Origin: an uncultured Pelagibacteraceae bacterium
GTDB lineage: Bacteria; Pseudomonadota; Alphaproteobacteria; Pelagibacterales; Pelagibacteraceae
Direction of reading: 5' to 3'
Assembly: GCA_902552755.1 (NCBI GenBank)
Contig: CACDHV010000002.1
Span: 25,427-89,426, forward strand
Length of the DNA stretch: 64,000 bases
The translations under genes and the position numbers were made by a program. The notes beneath the pieces were generated by a model. That model was not told where the DNA came from and did no database searches. It saw only the letters and a program-made list of their open reading frames with translations. Every line of letters begins with the position of its first letter. The first letter of the stretch is position 1. Shown in pieces: positions 9,934 to 21,508 of the stretch.

Positions 9934-10998
9934 TTATTTTTTTATAACATCTATATTATGTACCATACTTTCATAAAATCCTGCTTTAGTAATTTTTACA
10001 AATTTCGGTTTTTTTCTTAAATCAATTACTTTCTTGGCACCCATGTAGCCCATTGAAGATTTTAAACCTCCAACTAAGTTGTAGATTATGTTATCAACTT
10101 TACCTTTGTATTTAATATATCCCTCTACACCTTCCGCTACGTATTTTGATGTATCCTTTTGTTTCGTTTGAAAATATCTGTCTGCTGAACCTTTATTCAT
10201 AGCACCAATTGATCCCATACCCCTGAAATATTTATATAATTTTCCATTTTTTTTTATTTTTTTTCCAGGCGCTTCATCTGTACCTGCAAATAATGAACCT
10301 ATCATTACTGCATCTGCGCCAGCTGCTAATGCTTTAGCAATATCACCAGAAAATTTTATTCCACCATCAGCAATTAACCTTGTTTTACTTTTCCCAATTC
10401 CCTTTTTAACATTTAATATCGCACTTAGTTGTGGAACACCTATTCCAGCTACAAGTCTTGTTGTACAAATAGATCCTGGACCAATTCCTACTTTTATAAT
10501 ATCAACACCTAATCCTACCAAAAATTTTGCAGCTTCTGCTGTGGCTATATTTCCGGCACAAATTGCTGTTTTCTTAGGACGTATTTTTTTTATTTTTTTA
10601 ATTATATCTCCTACTTTTTTGGTATGTCCGTGCGCTGTATCAATTACTATTAAGTCTAAGTTTTCTTTTAATATTTTTTGAGCTCTTTTTAATTCTTTAT
10701 CACTCGCGCCAACTGCAGCACCTACTAGTAATTTTTTTGATTTTACTTTTCTAATTTCTCTAATCTGTTCTTCAATATTTAAGTTTCTATGAATTATTCC
10801 TAATCCCCCTGATCTTGCCATAGCAATCCCCATTGAAGATTCTGTAACAGTATCCATTGCAGATGACAAAAGTGGTATTTTCATCTTTAGACTTTCTGTT
10901 AAATTTATAGAGGTGCTTACTTCACTAGGTAGAATTGCTGAGTAATTTGGCGCTAAAGTAACATCATCAAATGTCAAAGCTTCTTTAATAGTTTCCAT
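9934..10998 (-). CDS. guaB: IMP dehydrogenase lacking the CBS (Bateman) module
   Basis: ALTFDDVTLAPNYS, AMDTVTE..MAIAMARSGGLGIIHRN, DTAHGH, GIGPGSICTTR, RGMGS; 354 aa with no CBS insert. Confidence 0.94.
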   Translation of the reverse strand: METIKEALTFDDVTLAPNYSAILPSEVSTSINLTESLKMKIPLLSSAMDTVTESSMGIAMARSGGLGIIHRNLNIEEQIREIRKVKSKKLLVGAAVGASDKELKRAQKILKENLDLIVIDTAHGHTKKVGDIIKKIKKIRPKKTAICAGNIATAEAAKFLVGLGVDIIKVGIGPGSICTTRLVAGIGVPQLSAILNVKKGIGKSKTRLIADGGIKFSGDIAKALAAGADAVMIGSLFAGTDEAPGKKIKKNGKLYKYFRGMGSIGAMNKGSADRYFQTKQKDTSKYVAEGVEGYIKYKGKVDNIIYNLVGGLKSSMGYMGAKKVIDLRKKPKFVKITKAGFYESMVHNIDVIKK

Positions 10999-11037
10999 GT
11001 CCTTATATAAATGATTCTTGAAAAAATAAAAGGATAA

Positions 11038-11649
11038 CTATTTCAAATTTCTACAAATTATAAAATTTTCTTTAGAGTCTTTTCTGCTTGAAGGAGGCTT
11101 GAAAATATCAACATCTTTAAAAGATTTTTTACCTAATGCGACAATCTCGTTAAAAGATGATCCCATAAAAAGTTTAGAAATAAAATTTCCTTTTTTATTA
11201 AGTAATTCAATGGCAAAATTCATTGCCTCAATACATAATTCTCCTGTAACTAATGAGTCTACACTTTTATTACCTGTGGTGTTAACTGCCATATCAGAGA
11301 CTATAAGATCAACTTTCTTACCAAAATAATTTTTGATATTTTTTTTTTGTTGCTCCTCAGTAAAATCCCCTTTTATATGTATTAAATTCTTTATTGGTTC
11401 AATATCCTTTAAATCAATTGAAATTATTTTAGAGTTACTGAAATTTCTTGATATATACTGAGACCAACTACCCGGGGCTGCGCCAAGATCTATAACTGAG
11501 ATATTATTTTTGATTATTTTAAATTTATTGTTTATTTCTTGCAATTTGTATACAGCTCTTGACCTATAACCCTCTAATTTTGATTTTTTGACGTAAATAT
11601 CTCTCTTTTGCTTAATGATCCAATTTTTTGAAAATTTATTCTTTTTCAA
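11038..11649 (-). CDS. rlmE: 23S rRNA (uridine-2'-O-) methyltransferase, RrmJ/FtsJ
   Basis: RSRAVYKLQEIN, VIDLGAAPGSWSQY, DLIVSDMAVNTTGN, SKLFMG. Confidence 0.93.
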   Translation of the reverse strand: MKKNKFSKNWIIKQKRDIYVKKSKLEGYRSRAVYKLQEINNKFKIIKNNISVIDLGAAPGSWSQYISRNFSNSKIISIDLKDIEPIKNLIHIKGDFTEEQQKKNIKNYFGKKVDLIVSDMAVNTTGNKSVDSLVTGELCIEAMNFAIELLNKKGNFISKLFMGSSFNEIVALGKKSFKDVDIFKPPSSRKDSKENFIICRNLK

Positions 11650-12549
11650 CTAATTCCCAAATCTTAAAGATTTTTCAATTATATCTCCATCCAATGTTTT
11701 AACTTTGGATATATAATTTTTATTATTTCTTATATTGTCATTATTTTTTCCTGCTAAATGAATAATTCCTATTTCATGGTTTGGTAAATAAGGTTCAACA
11801 AAAGTATTTTGTTTTTTGTCAAATTTAATCGCTTCGATTAAAGTCCAGTTGCAATAAGCAGGTAAAATTTCTACGTCTAAATTATCTGAATATATTGTAA
11901 TATTCATTGCAATTTGTTCTGAACCCCAAATTTTTCCTGAGGATAAAGCTTTTTTTAAATTTTTTTGCCAGATTTCCCAATGAGGAGCACTTTCTTCTAA
12001 GCAAAATAATCCAATATTCAAATGGGGTTTAAGGGCAACTTCTCTTGAAACTTTCTCTGAGAAACCTGATGATTTAGCGTGTTTATAATTTTGTGATTTT
12101 ATTCTCGCAAAACTTCCCCATACCCAATCTGCTCTTAAAACTCTTCCGTAAGATCTATCTGCTGATGTTGCTATTGCTAATTTTTTATTCTCACAGCCCT
12201 GAAAGTAAAGATCGATTGCGTACCAAGAGTTTACCCACGCATCAGCATCTATCCATAAATATTTTTTATATCCTGGAAAATAATTTGGTAAGAATGCTCT
12301 AGATACCTGACTTTTCAACCACTCTCTTCCTTTTATCTTAAAACTTGGAACTTCTATATCCCACTCAGCCTTTTTGATTTGAAATACTTTTTTTTCTAAT
12401 ATTTTAATTTGTTCACCAGTTAATCCTGCATCCATAATGCAAATATCTACTGTTTTGCTCTGTTCGAATCTATTAATTGAATCAATTAATTCGTTAAGAA
12501 GATTGAAATAATTTGAATCTGCTAATGAGATTATTGTATTTTCCCTCAT
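11650..12549 (-). CDS. GT8-like glycosyltransferase
   Basis: DADAW motif (KKYLWIDADAWVNSW), NIGLFCLEESAP, WGSEQIAMN, HLAGKN; GT-A-like layout. Confidence 0.55.
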   Translation of the reverse strand: MRENTIISLADSNYFNLLNELIDSINRFEQSKTVDICIMDAGLTGEQIKILEKKVFQIKKAEWDIEVPSFKIKGREWLKSQVSRAFLPNYFPGYKKYLWIDADAWVNSWYAIDLYFQGCENKKLAIATSADRSYGRVLRADWVWGSFARIKSQNYKHAKSSGFSEKVSREVALKPHLNIGLFCLEESAPHWEIWQKNLKKALSSGKIWGSEQIAMNITIYSDNLDVEILPAYCNWTLIEAIKFDKKQNTFVEPYLPNHEIGIIHLAGKNNDNIRNNKNYISKVKTLDGDIIEKSLRFGN

Positions 12550-12552
12550 TTA

Positions 12553-13368
12553 TTATAACACATCTTCATGATGATCAGTGTCATTTGCGATGGCTTTAGC
12601 ATTTTTTTTAATAATAAGATAATGCATTGAACTTATTGGAACCATTAACAAATAAATTACACCTGAAATAATAATAGCATTAAATGTATAAACAAGAATT
12701 AAGCCAAAATATAAGATTATTCCAAATAGCAAAAATATTGATGTACTTCTTGGGACAACTATTCTTTTAAAAGAATAGGTTGGTATTTTGCTTATTAATA
12801 ATATTGAAACAATTATAAACATAACAGGTACTATAATTTGGTAATTTAAGTTTAAAAACTGAAATTCACTAACACTTAATATTAAAGGCATTAAAACTAG
12901 AACTCCACCTGCGGGAGAAGGAATACCTTCAAAAAAATTATCTTTCCAAGAACTCTCTTCGTTTGATGAAACATTAAACCTTGCAAGTCTAAGAGCAACA
13001 CAAACAATATAAATTAACGCAATTAACCAACCTGCTCTTCCTGTTTCAGATAACGCCCAAAAATACATTATAAAAGCTGGGGCAACACCAAAACTTATAA
13101 CATCAGTAAGAGAGTCTAGCTCTTTTCCAACTTTAGAAGTTCCTTTAATTAACCTTGCAATTCTACCGTCTAATCCATCAATAATCGCTGCAATTATAAC
13201 TGCAATAATTGATAGTTCAAATTTACCATCAAATGCAAACTTAATTGAAGTCAATCCAATACATACTCCAACAAGTGTCAAAATATTTGGTAAAATAACT
13301 CTTGTTTTTTTACTCGAAACTAATTTAATATTTTTATTTTGAGGCTCCATTAACTTATTTTTTTGCAA
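12553..13368 (-). CDS. pssA: CDP-diacylglycerol--serine O-phosphatidyltransferase
   Basis: DGLDGRIARLIKGTSKVGKELDSLTDVISFGVAPA = CDP-alcohol phosphotransferase motif; next to psd. Confidence 0.93.
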   Translation of the reverse strand: MQKNKLMEPQNKNIKLVSSKKTRVILPNILTLVGVCIGLTSIKFAFDGKFELSIIAVIIAAIIDGLDGRIARLIKGTSKVGKELDSLTDVISFGVAPAFIMYFWALSETGRAGWLIALIYIVCVALRLARFNVSSNEESSWKDNFFEGIPSPAGGVLVLMPLILSVSEFQFLNLNYQIIVPVMFIIVSILLISKIPTYSFKRIVVPRSTSIFLLFGIILYFGLILVYTFNAIIISGVIYLLMVPISSMHYLIIKKNAKAIANDTDHHEDVL

Positions 13369-13999
13369 TTAAAGTTTCGCCAGCTATAGTTTTTTGTTCA
13401 ACTTTTACTAAAGGAGTATAATTTTCAAAATACATATCAGCTCTACTTCCAAATCTGATCATTCCTATTCTTGAACCTTGTTCTACAAGCTCATCTTTAG
13501 AAACCTCTGTTACAATCCGTCTTGCAACAAGTCCTGCTATTTGAACAACAATTATATCTTCTCCATCAGAATTTTTTATTTTATAATAATTTCTCTCATT
13601 ATCTTCACTTGCCTTATCTAAAGATGCATTAAAAAACTTTCCTGGTTTATAAAGTATCTCAGATATTGCTCCGGAACATGGAGATCTGTTTACATGGCAA
13701 TCAAATACATCCATAAAAATACTTATTTTTTTCATTTGTTTATTTTCTAAACCTAATTCTTTTGGACCGTTAGTATCCATTACTTGTAATACAACTCCAT
13801 CAGCTGGACTTGTAAGATAATTGTCGTCGCCAATAGAAATTCTTTCAGGATCCCTAAAAAAATAATAGCACCAAATGGTTAATACCAACCCAATAAACCC
13901 AAGAAATCCATTTATGAAATAAAGAATTATAGTTGCGATTGCAAAAATAATAATAAATTTGTAACCTTCATTGTGTATTTTTGGAAATATTTTACTCAT
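13355..13999 (-). CDS. psd: phosphatidylserine decarboxylase (short form)
   Basis: FFRDPER, SPADGVV, FMDVFDCHVNRSPCSG, RIGMIRFGSRADMYF (LGST-like GS processing region). Confidence 0.94.
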   Translation of the reverse strand: MSKIFPKIHNEGYKFIIIFAIATIILYFINGFLGFIGLVLTIWCYYFFRDPERISIGDDNYLTSPADGVVLQVMDTNGPKELGLENKQMKKISIFMDVFDCHVNRSPCSGAISEILYKPGKFFNASLDKASEDNERNYYKIKNSDGEDIIVVQIAGLVARRIVTEVSKDELVEQGSRIGMIRFGSRADMYFENYTPLVKVEQKTIAGETLIAKK

Positions 14000-14077
14000 G
14001 ACAAACCTATAATTGATAATTTTGGATTAATATGTATACAAAAAGAATAAATTCAACTATTAAGATATATCGAAAAA

Positions 14078-15292
14078 ATGAGTAAAATTAAGGTTAAAAA
14101 CCCCATTGTAGAGTTAGATGGCGATGAAATGACCAGAGTTATATGGGACTTCATAAAAAATAAGCTCGTTTTAACTTACCTTGATCTCAAAATTGAGTAC
14201 TACGATTTGGGAATGGAAAGTAGAGACAAAACAGAAGATAAAATTACAATTGAATGTGCTAATGCAATTAAAAGAAATGGTGTAGGGATTAAATGTGCAA
14301 CAATCACACCCGATGAAGCTAGAGTAAGGGAATTTAATCTTAAAAAAATGTGGAGATCTCCAAATGGTACAATAAGGAATATTATTGGAGGAACTGTTTT
14401 TAGAGAACCAATAATTTGTAAAAATATTCCAAAACTAGTGCCCTCATGGACAGATCCATTGATCATAGGTAGACATGCTTTTGGTGATCAATACAGAGCA
14501 ACAGACTTTACAGTACCCGGTAAAGGTAAGTTAGAAATCAAATGGACTGCTGAAGATGGTTCTGATGAAAGAAAGTATGAAGTCTTCAATTTCCCAGGTC
14601 CTGGTATTGCATTATCAATGTATAATTTGGACAAATCAATAGAGGACTTTGCAAGATCTTGCTTTAACTATGGATTAATTAAAAAATGGCCAGTTTACCT
14701 TTCTACTAAAAATACAATTTTAAAAAGATACGACGGAAGATTTAAAGATATTTTTGAAGAAGTTTTTGAAAAGGAATTTAAGGATAGATTTGATCAAAAT
14801 AAAATTACCTACGAACATAGATTGATAGATGACATGGTAGCATGCGCAATGAAATGGCATGGTAAATATATTTGGGCGTGCAAAAACTATGATGGTGACG
14901 TACAATCAGATACAGTTGCTCAAGGATATGGATCTTTAGGTTTAATGACAAGTGTCTTGCTTGCTCCAGATGGCAAAACAATGGAAGCTGAAGCTGCACA
15001 TGGAACAGTAACAAGACATTTTAGAATGCATCAACAAGGTAAAGAAACCTCAACAAATCCTATTGCATCTATTTTTGCATGGACAAGAGGTTTGGCTCAT
15101 AGAGGAAAATTAGATGGAAATGAGGAATTAATAAAGTTTGCAGAAACACTAGAAAAAGTATGTGTTGATTGTGTTGAAGAAGGCTCAATGACTAAGGACT
15201 TAGCTATTTTGATAGGACCTTCAACAAAGTATTTAACAACTAATCAATTTTTAGATACTTTAGATGGTAAGTTGAGACAAAAACTAAATTAA
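14078..15292 (+). CDS. icd: NADP-dependent isocitrate dehydrogenase
   Basis: [70 protein letters not shown]. Confidence 0.95.
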   Translation: MSKIKVKNPIVELDGDEMTRVIWDFIKNKLVLTYLDLKIEYYDLGMESRDKTEDKITIECANAIKRNGVGIKCATITPDEARVREFNLKKMWRSPNGTIRNIIGGTVFREPIICKNIPKLVPSWTDPLIIGRHAFGDQYRATDFTVPGKGKLEIKWTAEDGSDERKYEVFNFPGPGIALSMYNLDKSIEDFARSCFNYGLIKKWPVYLSTKNTILKRYDGRFKDIFEEVFEKEFKDRFDQNKITYEHRLIDDMVACAMKWHGKYIWACKNYDGDVQSDTVAQGYGSLGLMTSVLLAPDGKTMEAEAAHGTVTRHFRMHQQGKETSTNPIASIFAWTRGLAHRGKLDGNEELIKFAETLEKVCVDCVEEGSMTKDLAILIGPSTKYLTTNQFLDTLDGKLRQKLN

Positions 15293-17947
15293 AGTTTTAA
15301 TTTTTTCAAAAGCCTCATCAATTTTATCTTTAAATTGGCCTCCTGCTTGTGCAAAATCTTTTCTACCACCACCACCTTTTCCACCAATAATTTCAGATCC
15401 TGTTTTAGCAAATGTGACTGCATCATATTTATCTGTAAGCTCATCTGTTATCCCAACTGCAAGACCAACTTTGTCTTCTAGACTAGCAAAAACTATTACA
15501 ATTCCTGTTTTTAACTCTTTTTTTCCGGCATCAACCAATTTTCTTAGCTCTTTAGGTGGAAGATCATCAACTTTTTGAAATCTTACACTTATATTATTAA
15601 TTTTAACATCTTGAATTATATTTTTTAAATTATTTTCTAAAATTGAACTAAATTTTAATTGCTCTAGTTGTTTTGATAATTCTTTAATTAAAATCTTATT
15701 ATCTTCATTTTCTATATTTGGTTTGCCACCTAATTTAATTATCTGTTTTGATAAGTCATTAATCATTTCTTCATCTTTTTGTGCGGATAAGTCAGATAAT
15801 TTTTCTTTATTTTGTAAGAAACTATTTAATTGATTTTCTCTAAGTGCTTCTACTCTTCTCACACCTGCTGCAATTGATGATTGGCTAATAATTTTGAATT
15901 TTCCAATGTCACCAGTGTTTCGTACATGTGTACCTCCACACAATTCAGTGGAAAAATACCTTTCTTTCTCATCTCCCATAGATAATACTCTAACCTCTTC
16001 TCCATATTTTTCTCCAAAGAGTGCCAGGGCTCCATTATCTACTGCTTCTTTAGGAGTCATGATCCTTGTTTTAACTTCTGATTTTTTTTGTACCATTGAA
16101 TTAACGTGATTTTCTATTTTTTCTATTTCCTGGTCTGAAATTGGTTTCATATGGCTAAAATCAAATCTTAATCTATCTGGTGCTACTAATGATCCTTTTT
16201 GTGTAACATGAGTACCTAATACTCTTCTTAAAGACTCATGCAAAAGGTGTGTTGCTGAGTGATAAGCTCTTATATTATTACGTCTATCAATATCAATTTT
16301 CATCTCAACATTGTCTTTGATTTTTATACTTCCTGATTTAACTTTGCCGTAATGTACAAATAGATCACCTAATTTTTTTTGGACATCTGTGATCTCGAAC
16401 TTAAAGTCTCCAGATATTATTTCACCAGTATCTCCTACCTGTCCTCCAGACTCTCCATAAAAAGGAGTTTGATTTAAAATAACAATTCCTTCATCGTTTT
16501 TATTCAATTCATTTACCTCTTTGTTGTCTTTTAGTAATGATAAAATAATACCTTCTGCTTGATCAGTCTCATATCCTAGGAATTCTGAAGGACCTAATCT
16601 ATCTTTTATCGAAAACCAAATATCATCTACCGCACTGTCACCTGAACCTTTCCAATTTTTCTTAGCAAGTTCTTTACTTTCTTTCATTAAACTTTGAAAT
16701 TTATGGTTGTCTATTGTTAACGATTTATTTTTTAAGATGTCTTGTGTCAGGTCTAATGGAAAACCATAAGTATCATAGAGTTTAAAAGCTACTTCTCCAG
16801 GTAATATCTTGTCTATTTTAGTCATTTCCTCATTTAATATTTTAATACCTCTGTCTAAAAGAATTAAAAATTTTTCTTCTTCCATTCTTAATGTTTCTTT
16901 AATTAAAGACTCAGCTCTTTCTATTTCTGAGTAATTACCTTTCATCTCATCTTTTAAAGTTTTAAAAATATTATAAAAAATTGGCTCTTTAGAACCAAGC
17001 AAGTGGGAATGCCTCATTCCTCTTCTCATAATTCTTCTTAGTACATAACCTCTTCCTTCATTTGATGGCAAAACTCCCTCAGCAATTAAAAATGAACTTG
17101 CTCGTAAGTGATCTGCTATTACTCTAAAACTTGCTAAATTATCGTTATTTGGTTCGACTTTTAAAATTTCTGCAGCAGAGTTTATTATTTTTTTAAAATG
17201 ATCTGTTTCGTAGTTGTCGTGAGTTCCTTGAAGCAATGCAGCAATTCTCTCTAAGCCCATTCCAGTATCAACTGATGGTTTTGGTAGATTAATACGCTTA
17301 TCTTTTGAAATTTGCTCATACTGCATAAAGACTAAATTCCAAATTTCTATAAATCTATCACCATCCTCATTTTTTGTTCCTGGCAATCCACCTTCTAAGT
17401 GGTCTCCATGATCATAAAATATTTCTGAACAAGGTCCACAAGGTCCAGTTTCACCCATAGACCAAAAATTATCAGATGTTGCTATCCTTATGATTTTATC
17501 TTCACTTAACCCAGCAATTTTTTTCCAGTAATTAAAGGCTTCGTCATCGTCGTGGTAGACTGTTACATAAAGCCTATTCTTATCTAAACCAAATTCTTTT
17601 GTTATTAAATTCCACGCAAGTTCAATAGCTCTTTCTTTAAAATAATCACCAAAAGAAAAGTTTCCCAACATTTCAAAAAACGTATGGTGCCTTGGAGTAT
17701 AGCCAACATTTTCAAGATCGTTATGCTTGCCTCCTGCTCTTACACATTTTTGAGATGTTGTAGCTCTTTGATAGTCTCTCTTTTCCAGTCCAGTAAACAC
17801 ATTTTTAAATTGGACCATTCCAGAATTGGCAAACATCAATGTTGGGTCATTATTCGGGACTAAATTGCTAGACTCAACTATTTTATGATCATTTTTTTCA
17901 AAATAATCCAAAAATGCTGACCTAATTTCATTTAATGTTTTAGCCAT
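15284..17947 (-). CDS. alaS: alanyl-tRNA synthetase
   Basis: [53 protein letters not shown]. Confidence 0.97.
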   Translation of the reverse strand: MAKTLNEIRSAFLDYFEKNDHKIVESSNLVPNNDPTLMFANSGMVQFKNVFTGLEKRDYQRATTSQKCVRAGGKHNDLENVGYTPRHHTFFEMLGNFSFGDYFKERAIELAWNLITKEFGLDKNRLYVTVYHDDDEAFNYWKKIAGLSEDKIIRIATSDNFWSMGETGPCGPCSEIFYDHGDHLEGGLPGTKNEDGDRFIEIWNLVFMQYEQISKDKRINLPKPSVDTGMGLERIAALLQGTHDNYETDHFKKIINSAAEILKVEPNNDNLASFRVIADHLRASSFLIAEGVLPSNEGRGYVLRRIMRRGMRHSHLLGSKEPIFYNIFKTLKDEMKGNYSEIERAESLIKETLRMEEEKFLILLDRGIKILNEEMTKIDKILPGEVAFKLYDTYGFPLDLTQDILKNKSLTIDNHKFQSLMKESKELAKKNWKGSGDSAVDDIWFSIKDRLGPSEFLGYETDQAEGIILSLLKDNKEVNELNKNDEGIVILNQTPFYGESGGQVGDTGEIISGDFKFEITDVQKKLGDLFVHYGKVKSGSIKIKDNVEMKIDIDRRNNIRAYHSATHLLHESLRRVLGTHVTQKGSLVAPDRLRFDFSHMKPISDQEIEKIENHVNSMVQKKSEVKTRIMTPKEAVDNGALALFGEKYGEEVRVLSMGDEKERYFSTELCGGTHVRNTGDIGKFKIISQSSIAAGVRRVEALRENQLNSFLQNKEKLSDLSAQKDEEMINDLSKQIIKLGGKPNIENEDNKILIKELSKQLEQLKFSSILENNLKNIIQDVKINNISVRFQKVDDLPPKELRKLVDAGKKELKTGIVIVFASLEDKVGLAVGITDELTDKYDAVTFAKTGSEIIGGKGGGGRKDFAQAGGQFKDKIDEAFEKIKTLI

Positions 17948-17996
17948 ATTTATCTAAAATACAGCATTTTTATATGATGTCTACACCTCTGAAGGG

Positions 17997-18027
17997 AAAA
18001 AAGGCGCCCAATAGAGCGCCTTTTTTT
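17997..18027 (-). terminator. Rho-independent terminator downstream of recA
   Basis: AAAAAAGGCGC-CCAATAGA-GCGCCTTTTTT inverted repeat; the minus-strand reading ends in a U-run after recA. Confidence 0.85.
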
Positions 18028-18046
18028 AATAACTAAAAGTTATCTG

Positions 18047-19192
18047 CTAATTCTTTTTAGTAGGAACCTCTTCCTCTTTCTTCTGTGCTTCAAGCTTTTC
18101 TTCGCTTAAAGGATTGCCCTCAATCTTTTTTGAAATAACACCAGCTTTTTCTCTGATAGCCATTTCAATTTCAGCAGCAGCTTTTGGATTTTGTTCAAGG
18201 TAAAGTTTAGCATTCTCTCTACCTTGACCAATTTTTTCACCTTTGTAAGCGTACCAAGCTCCAGATTTTTCAACAATCTCGGCTTTGGCACCAAGGTCGA
18301 TTAGTTCCCCTACTTTACTAATTCCTTTTCCATACATTAAGTCAAACTCAACAACTTTAAATGGTGGTGCAACTTTATTTTTAACAACTTTTACTCTTGT
18401 TGTGTTTCCAACAATTTGCTCTTTATCTTTTATTGCTCCAATTCTTCTAATATCCATTCTCACCGAGGAATAAAATTTTAAAGAATTACCTCCAGAAGTT
18501 GTTTCTGGACTTCCAAACATTACACCAATTTTCATTCTAATTTGGTTAATAAATATAACCATTGTATTAGTTCTTGAAATTGATCCTGTTAATTTTCTAA
18601 GAGCTTGAGACATTAGTCTTGCTTGAAGACCAACATGGTGATCTCCCATATCTCCTTCAATTTCTGCTCTTGGAGTTAATGCTGCAACTGAGTCGACTAC
18701 TAAAACTGACATTGAGCCAGATTTGATTAAAGTGTCAGTTATTTCTAATGCCTGCTCACCCGTATCTGGTTGAGAAATAAGTAACTCCTCAGTATTAACA
18801 CCTAATTTCTTAGCATAAACTGGGTCCAATGCATGTTCTGCATCAACAAATCCACAAATACCTCCTGCTTTTTGCGCTTCAGCAACAACTTGCAATGCTA
18901 ATGTAGTTTTACCAGATGACTCTGGTCCATAAATTTCAATAATTCTGCCTTTTGGTAATCCACCTATTCCAAGTGCCAAGTCTAAACTTAAAGATCCAGT
19001 GGAAATGGACTCAATATCCATTGCTTTTTGTTCTCCAAGCTTCATCACAGAGCCTTTTCCAAAGCTATCTGTTATCTGGCTGATTGCAGCATCTAGTGCT
19101 TTATTTTTTTCTTTATCTTCCAATTCTTTATCTTTTGTGGTTTTAACCACTTTTAGGTTATTTTTAGTCATTTTTTGCCTCGTTTTTTTCAT
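18047..19192 (-). CDS. recA: recombinase RecA
   Basis: [62 protein letters not shown]. Start may be the internal Met (MTKNNLK) at 19171. Confidence 0.98.
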   Translation of the reverse strand: MKKTRQKMTKNNLKVVKTTKDKELEDKEKNKALDAAISQITDSFGKGSVMKLGEQKAMDIESISTGSLSLDLALGIGGLPKGRIIEIYGPESSGKTTLALQVVAEAQKAGGICGFVDAEHALDPVYAKKLGVNTEELLISQPDTGEQALEITDTLIKSGSMSVLVVDSVAALTPRAEIEGDMGDHHVGLQARLMSQALRKLTGSISRTNTMVIFINQIRMKIGVMFGSPETTSGGNSLKFYSSVRMDIRRIGAIKDKEQIVGNTTRVKVVKNKVAPPFKVVEFDLMYGKGISKVGELIDLGAKAEIVEKSGAWYAYKGEKIGQGRENAKLYLEQNPKAAAEIEMAIREKAGVISKKIEGNPLSEEKLEAQKKEEEVPTKKN

Positions 19193-19221
19193 TTATTAAC
19201 ATTCGAATCATGAAAATAAAT

Positions 19222-19236
19222 GTACACATTTTGTTC
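19222..19236 (-). promoter_or_regulatory. Degenerate SOS-box-like site upstream of recA
   Basis: Minus-strand GAACAAAATGTGTAC vs GAACAAAATAAGAAC at umuD (12/15 identical); one base off GAAC-N7-GAAC. Confidence 0.4.
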
Positions 19237-19279
19237 TCATTGGCAATATTTTTTTAAAATTAGGGCTAGAAGTCCCTAT

Positions 19280-20578
19280 TTATCTGAGTTTTAGGTATTC
19301 GCTATTTAATAAACCTGCGGACTTTAAGAGTCTATATTGAGCTAATAAATAATTTCTTTCAGCTTCAGCAAGATTAATTTTGGCATTTATTAAATTTGAT
19401 CTGGATTGAAGAACATCAAATGTAGATCTATTTAAACCACTCTCATATTCAAAACTAATCCCTTCATTTGCAATTTCAGCAGCCTTAACTTGTGATTGTA
19501 CGGCTCTTAGTAGACTTTTCGAAGATTCTAAAGTGGACCAAGCTGCAGTAACACCTTGTGTATTATTTCTAAAAGCATTCTCAAGTAATAATTTTTTCAT
19601 TCCTTTTACTTGAAGATTTTTATTTATATTAGATTTATTCTTTCCTCCAAATTGAAATGGCCAACTTACTGTTGCTTGTAGTACATCTTTTTCTCTTTCA
19701 TCATAAGTTGCGCTTAAATCATCTGTATATGATCTTTCAAGTGAAAGTTTTGCTGTCGGAGATAAATCTGATCTTGCGATTTTAACATCTAATTCAGACT
19801 GTCCATATTCTATTTCAGCAATAATAAGATTGGGACTTTTTTGTTCAGATATCTTTTTTGCATCAACTAAACTTGAAGGTAATGGAACTTCAGAATTATA
19901 AATTTTTTTTAATTTTTCATTACTGTTGATTGGTCCAATTATATTTTCATAAGCTAATTTGCTGGTAACGATATAATTTTGTGCTCCAATGTAACCTGCT
20001 TGTGCCCCTGATAAAGAAGATTGGGACTGTGCTAAGTCAGTTGCAGTTATTTGAGCTCTAGATAGTCTTGCATTATCTATTTCGAATTGTCTTTGGAGAA
20101 GGTTAACATTTTCTTCATTAATACTTAGTTTTTCATAAGCAAGGATTAAACCTGTATAAGCCTCAATTGCTTTCATAAAAACATCTTGTTCTTTTTTAAT
20201 GAGTTGTGCTTCAGACAAGTTTAATGCTAGTTTACTTTTTTCGTATTTTGTACCACGTTCACTACCATCTAAAAGTGTTTGTTCTAACTTTATAGAAGAT
20301 GTCATTGGATTTGTATTAGTTATAGAAGCATCAGTACCACCTTGATTTGTAAGTTTATTTGTATCTTCAAAACTTTTGGTTCCCGTAAGAGTTAAGGTTG
20401 GAAAAAAATCACTTTTAGAAATATTTAAGACTTCCTTTTGAACTTCTAAATTTTTTCTCTCAGCTTTAAGTTCTAAATTATTCTGATAGGTCTGTTTTAA
20501 TGCATCACTCAAAGATGCAGCATTTACTGGCATTATAAATGTTATTAAGCAGAAAGTGATTAAAGAGATTTTTTTCAT
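19280..20578 (-). CDS. tolC: TolC-family outer membrane efflux protein
   Basis: Signal peptide; SLSDALKQTYQNNLELKAERKNL..., long coiled-coil repeats, VLQSRSNLINAKINLAEAERNYLLAQYRLL C-terminal repeat. Confidence 0.88.
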   Translation of the reverse strand: MKKISLITFCLITFIMPVNAASLSDALKQTYQNNLELKAERKNLEVQKEVLNISKSDFFPTLTLTGTKSFEDTNKLTNQGGTDASITNTNPMTSSIKLEQTLLDGSERGTKYEKSKLALNLSEAQLIKKEQDVFMKAIEAYTGLILAYEKLSINEENVNLLQRQFEIDNARLSRAQITATDLAQSQSSLSGAQAGYIGAQNYIVTSKLAYENIIGPINSNEKLKKIYNSEVPLPSSLVDAKKISEQKSPNLIIAEIEYGQSELDVKIARSDLSPTAKLSLERSYTDDLSATYDEREKDVLQATVSWPFQFGGKNKSNINKNLQVKGMKKLLLENAFRNNTQGVTAAWSTLESSKSLLRAVQSQVKAAEIANEGISFEYESGLNRSTFDVLQSRSNLINAKINLAEAERNYLLAQYRLLKSAGLLNSEYLKLR

Positions 20579-21501
20579 TAATTATATTTTATTGATTTAA
20601 TTTGATGATTTCTATTTAAATTTAATACAATTGAAGAATATTTAGGAGCAAATTTAAACATATTTTGTGTGACCCTTTGGTAAGTCTGCATAAATGATAA
20701 TACCTCGCTTTTACTCATAACCTTATTATTTGCTTTATTTTTTGAGTTTAATTTTAGTAACGCCTCCTGTTTTAGCCTCCAGCTCTGTAATAATTTAAAA
20801 TTATCTGCTTTTAAAAATAACAAACAGTCTAATTGAGAAAATAATTTTTTGTATTTAGTTTGCAACTGGATATTTACATATTTTCTCCATCTTAAGTTTT
20901 TATCTTCTTTTCTTTCCAAAGAATTAATTGCTTTCTTTAAGGTTATATTTTTTTCTGCTCTAGCTCCTACACACCATCCCTCAAAGATTATAACATCTGG
21001 TACCTTTTTAACTAGATACCAAGACTTTCTTTTAAATCTATCATCTATTGCCTTATTAAATTTAGGAAGTCTTTGTTGATTAAATCGCTTTCCCTTTGTT
21101 TTTTTAAGTAGATCAAAAATAAAGTTTACATCGTGAGTGCCCGGAACACCTCTGGTCATTAATAAGGGGTGAATTTTTTTAGATAATTTTATTCTATCTT
21201 CTCGGGTTTTGTATAAATCATCAATTGATATTTTAAAAACATTTAATTTAAAATATTTAGTTAGAATAATCTTTAAAATAGAACTAATTGTTGTTTTGCC
21301 AGTTCCTTGACCTCCTGCTAAGCCAATTAAGTAAGGTTTAGATTTATTTGTTCTATTATTGATCCAGAAACTAATTGGAATTAGAAAAGATTTAATCATC
21401 TTTTCTTTATTTTTAAATTTTTCCTTTGTTGTTTCTTGAGATCTTATAAACTTAAAACAGTCTTTACTAACTTTTTTATAACACGCAGTAATTGATTGCA
21501 T
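20578..21501 (-). CDS. P-loop kinase, D-glycerate 3-kinase-like
   Basis: GLAGGQGTGKTTISSIL Walker A, SIDDLYKTREDR, RGVPGTHDV, DVIIFEGWCVGA typical of GLYK-like kinases. Confidence 0.75.
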   Translation of the reverse strand: MQSITACYKKVSKDCFKFIRSQETTKEKFKNKEKMIKSFLIPISFWINNRTNKSKPYLIGLAGGQGTGKTTISSILKIILTKYFKLNVFKISIDDLYKTREDRIKLSKKIHPLLMTRGVPGTHDVNFIFDLLKKTKGKRFNQQRLPKFNKAIDDRFKRKSWYLVKKVPDVIIFEGWCVGARAEKNITLKKAINSLERKEDKNLRWRKYVNIQLQTKYKKLFSQLDCLLFLKADNFKLLQSWRLKQEALLKLNSKNKANNKVMSKSEVLSFMQTYQRVTQNMFKFAPKYSSIVLNLNRNHQIKSIKYN

Positions 21502-21508
21502 AAAAAAT

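Noticed and set aside
14200-15014. Three antisense ORFs (88, 61 and 69 aa) opposite icd
   Set aside because: Shadow ORFs of a highly conserved gene; no start context or motif.
18285-18473. ORF antisense to recA
   Set aside because: Shadow ORF opposite recA; same reasoning applies to the other short ORFs nested opposite alaS, guaA, pyrC/prpE, mraY and murEF.
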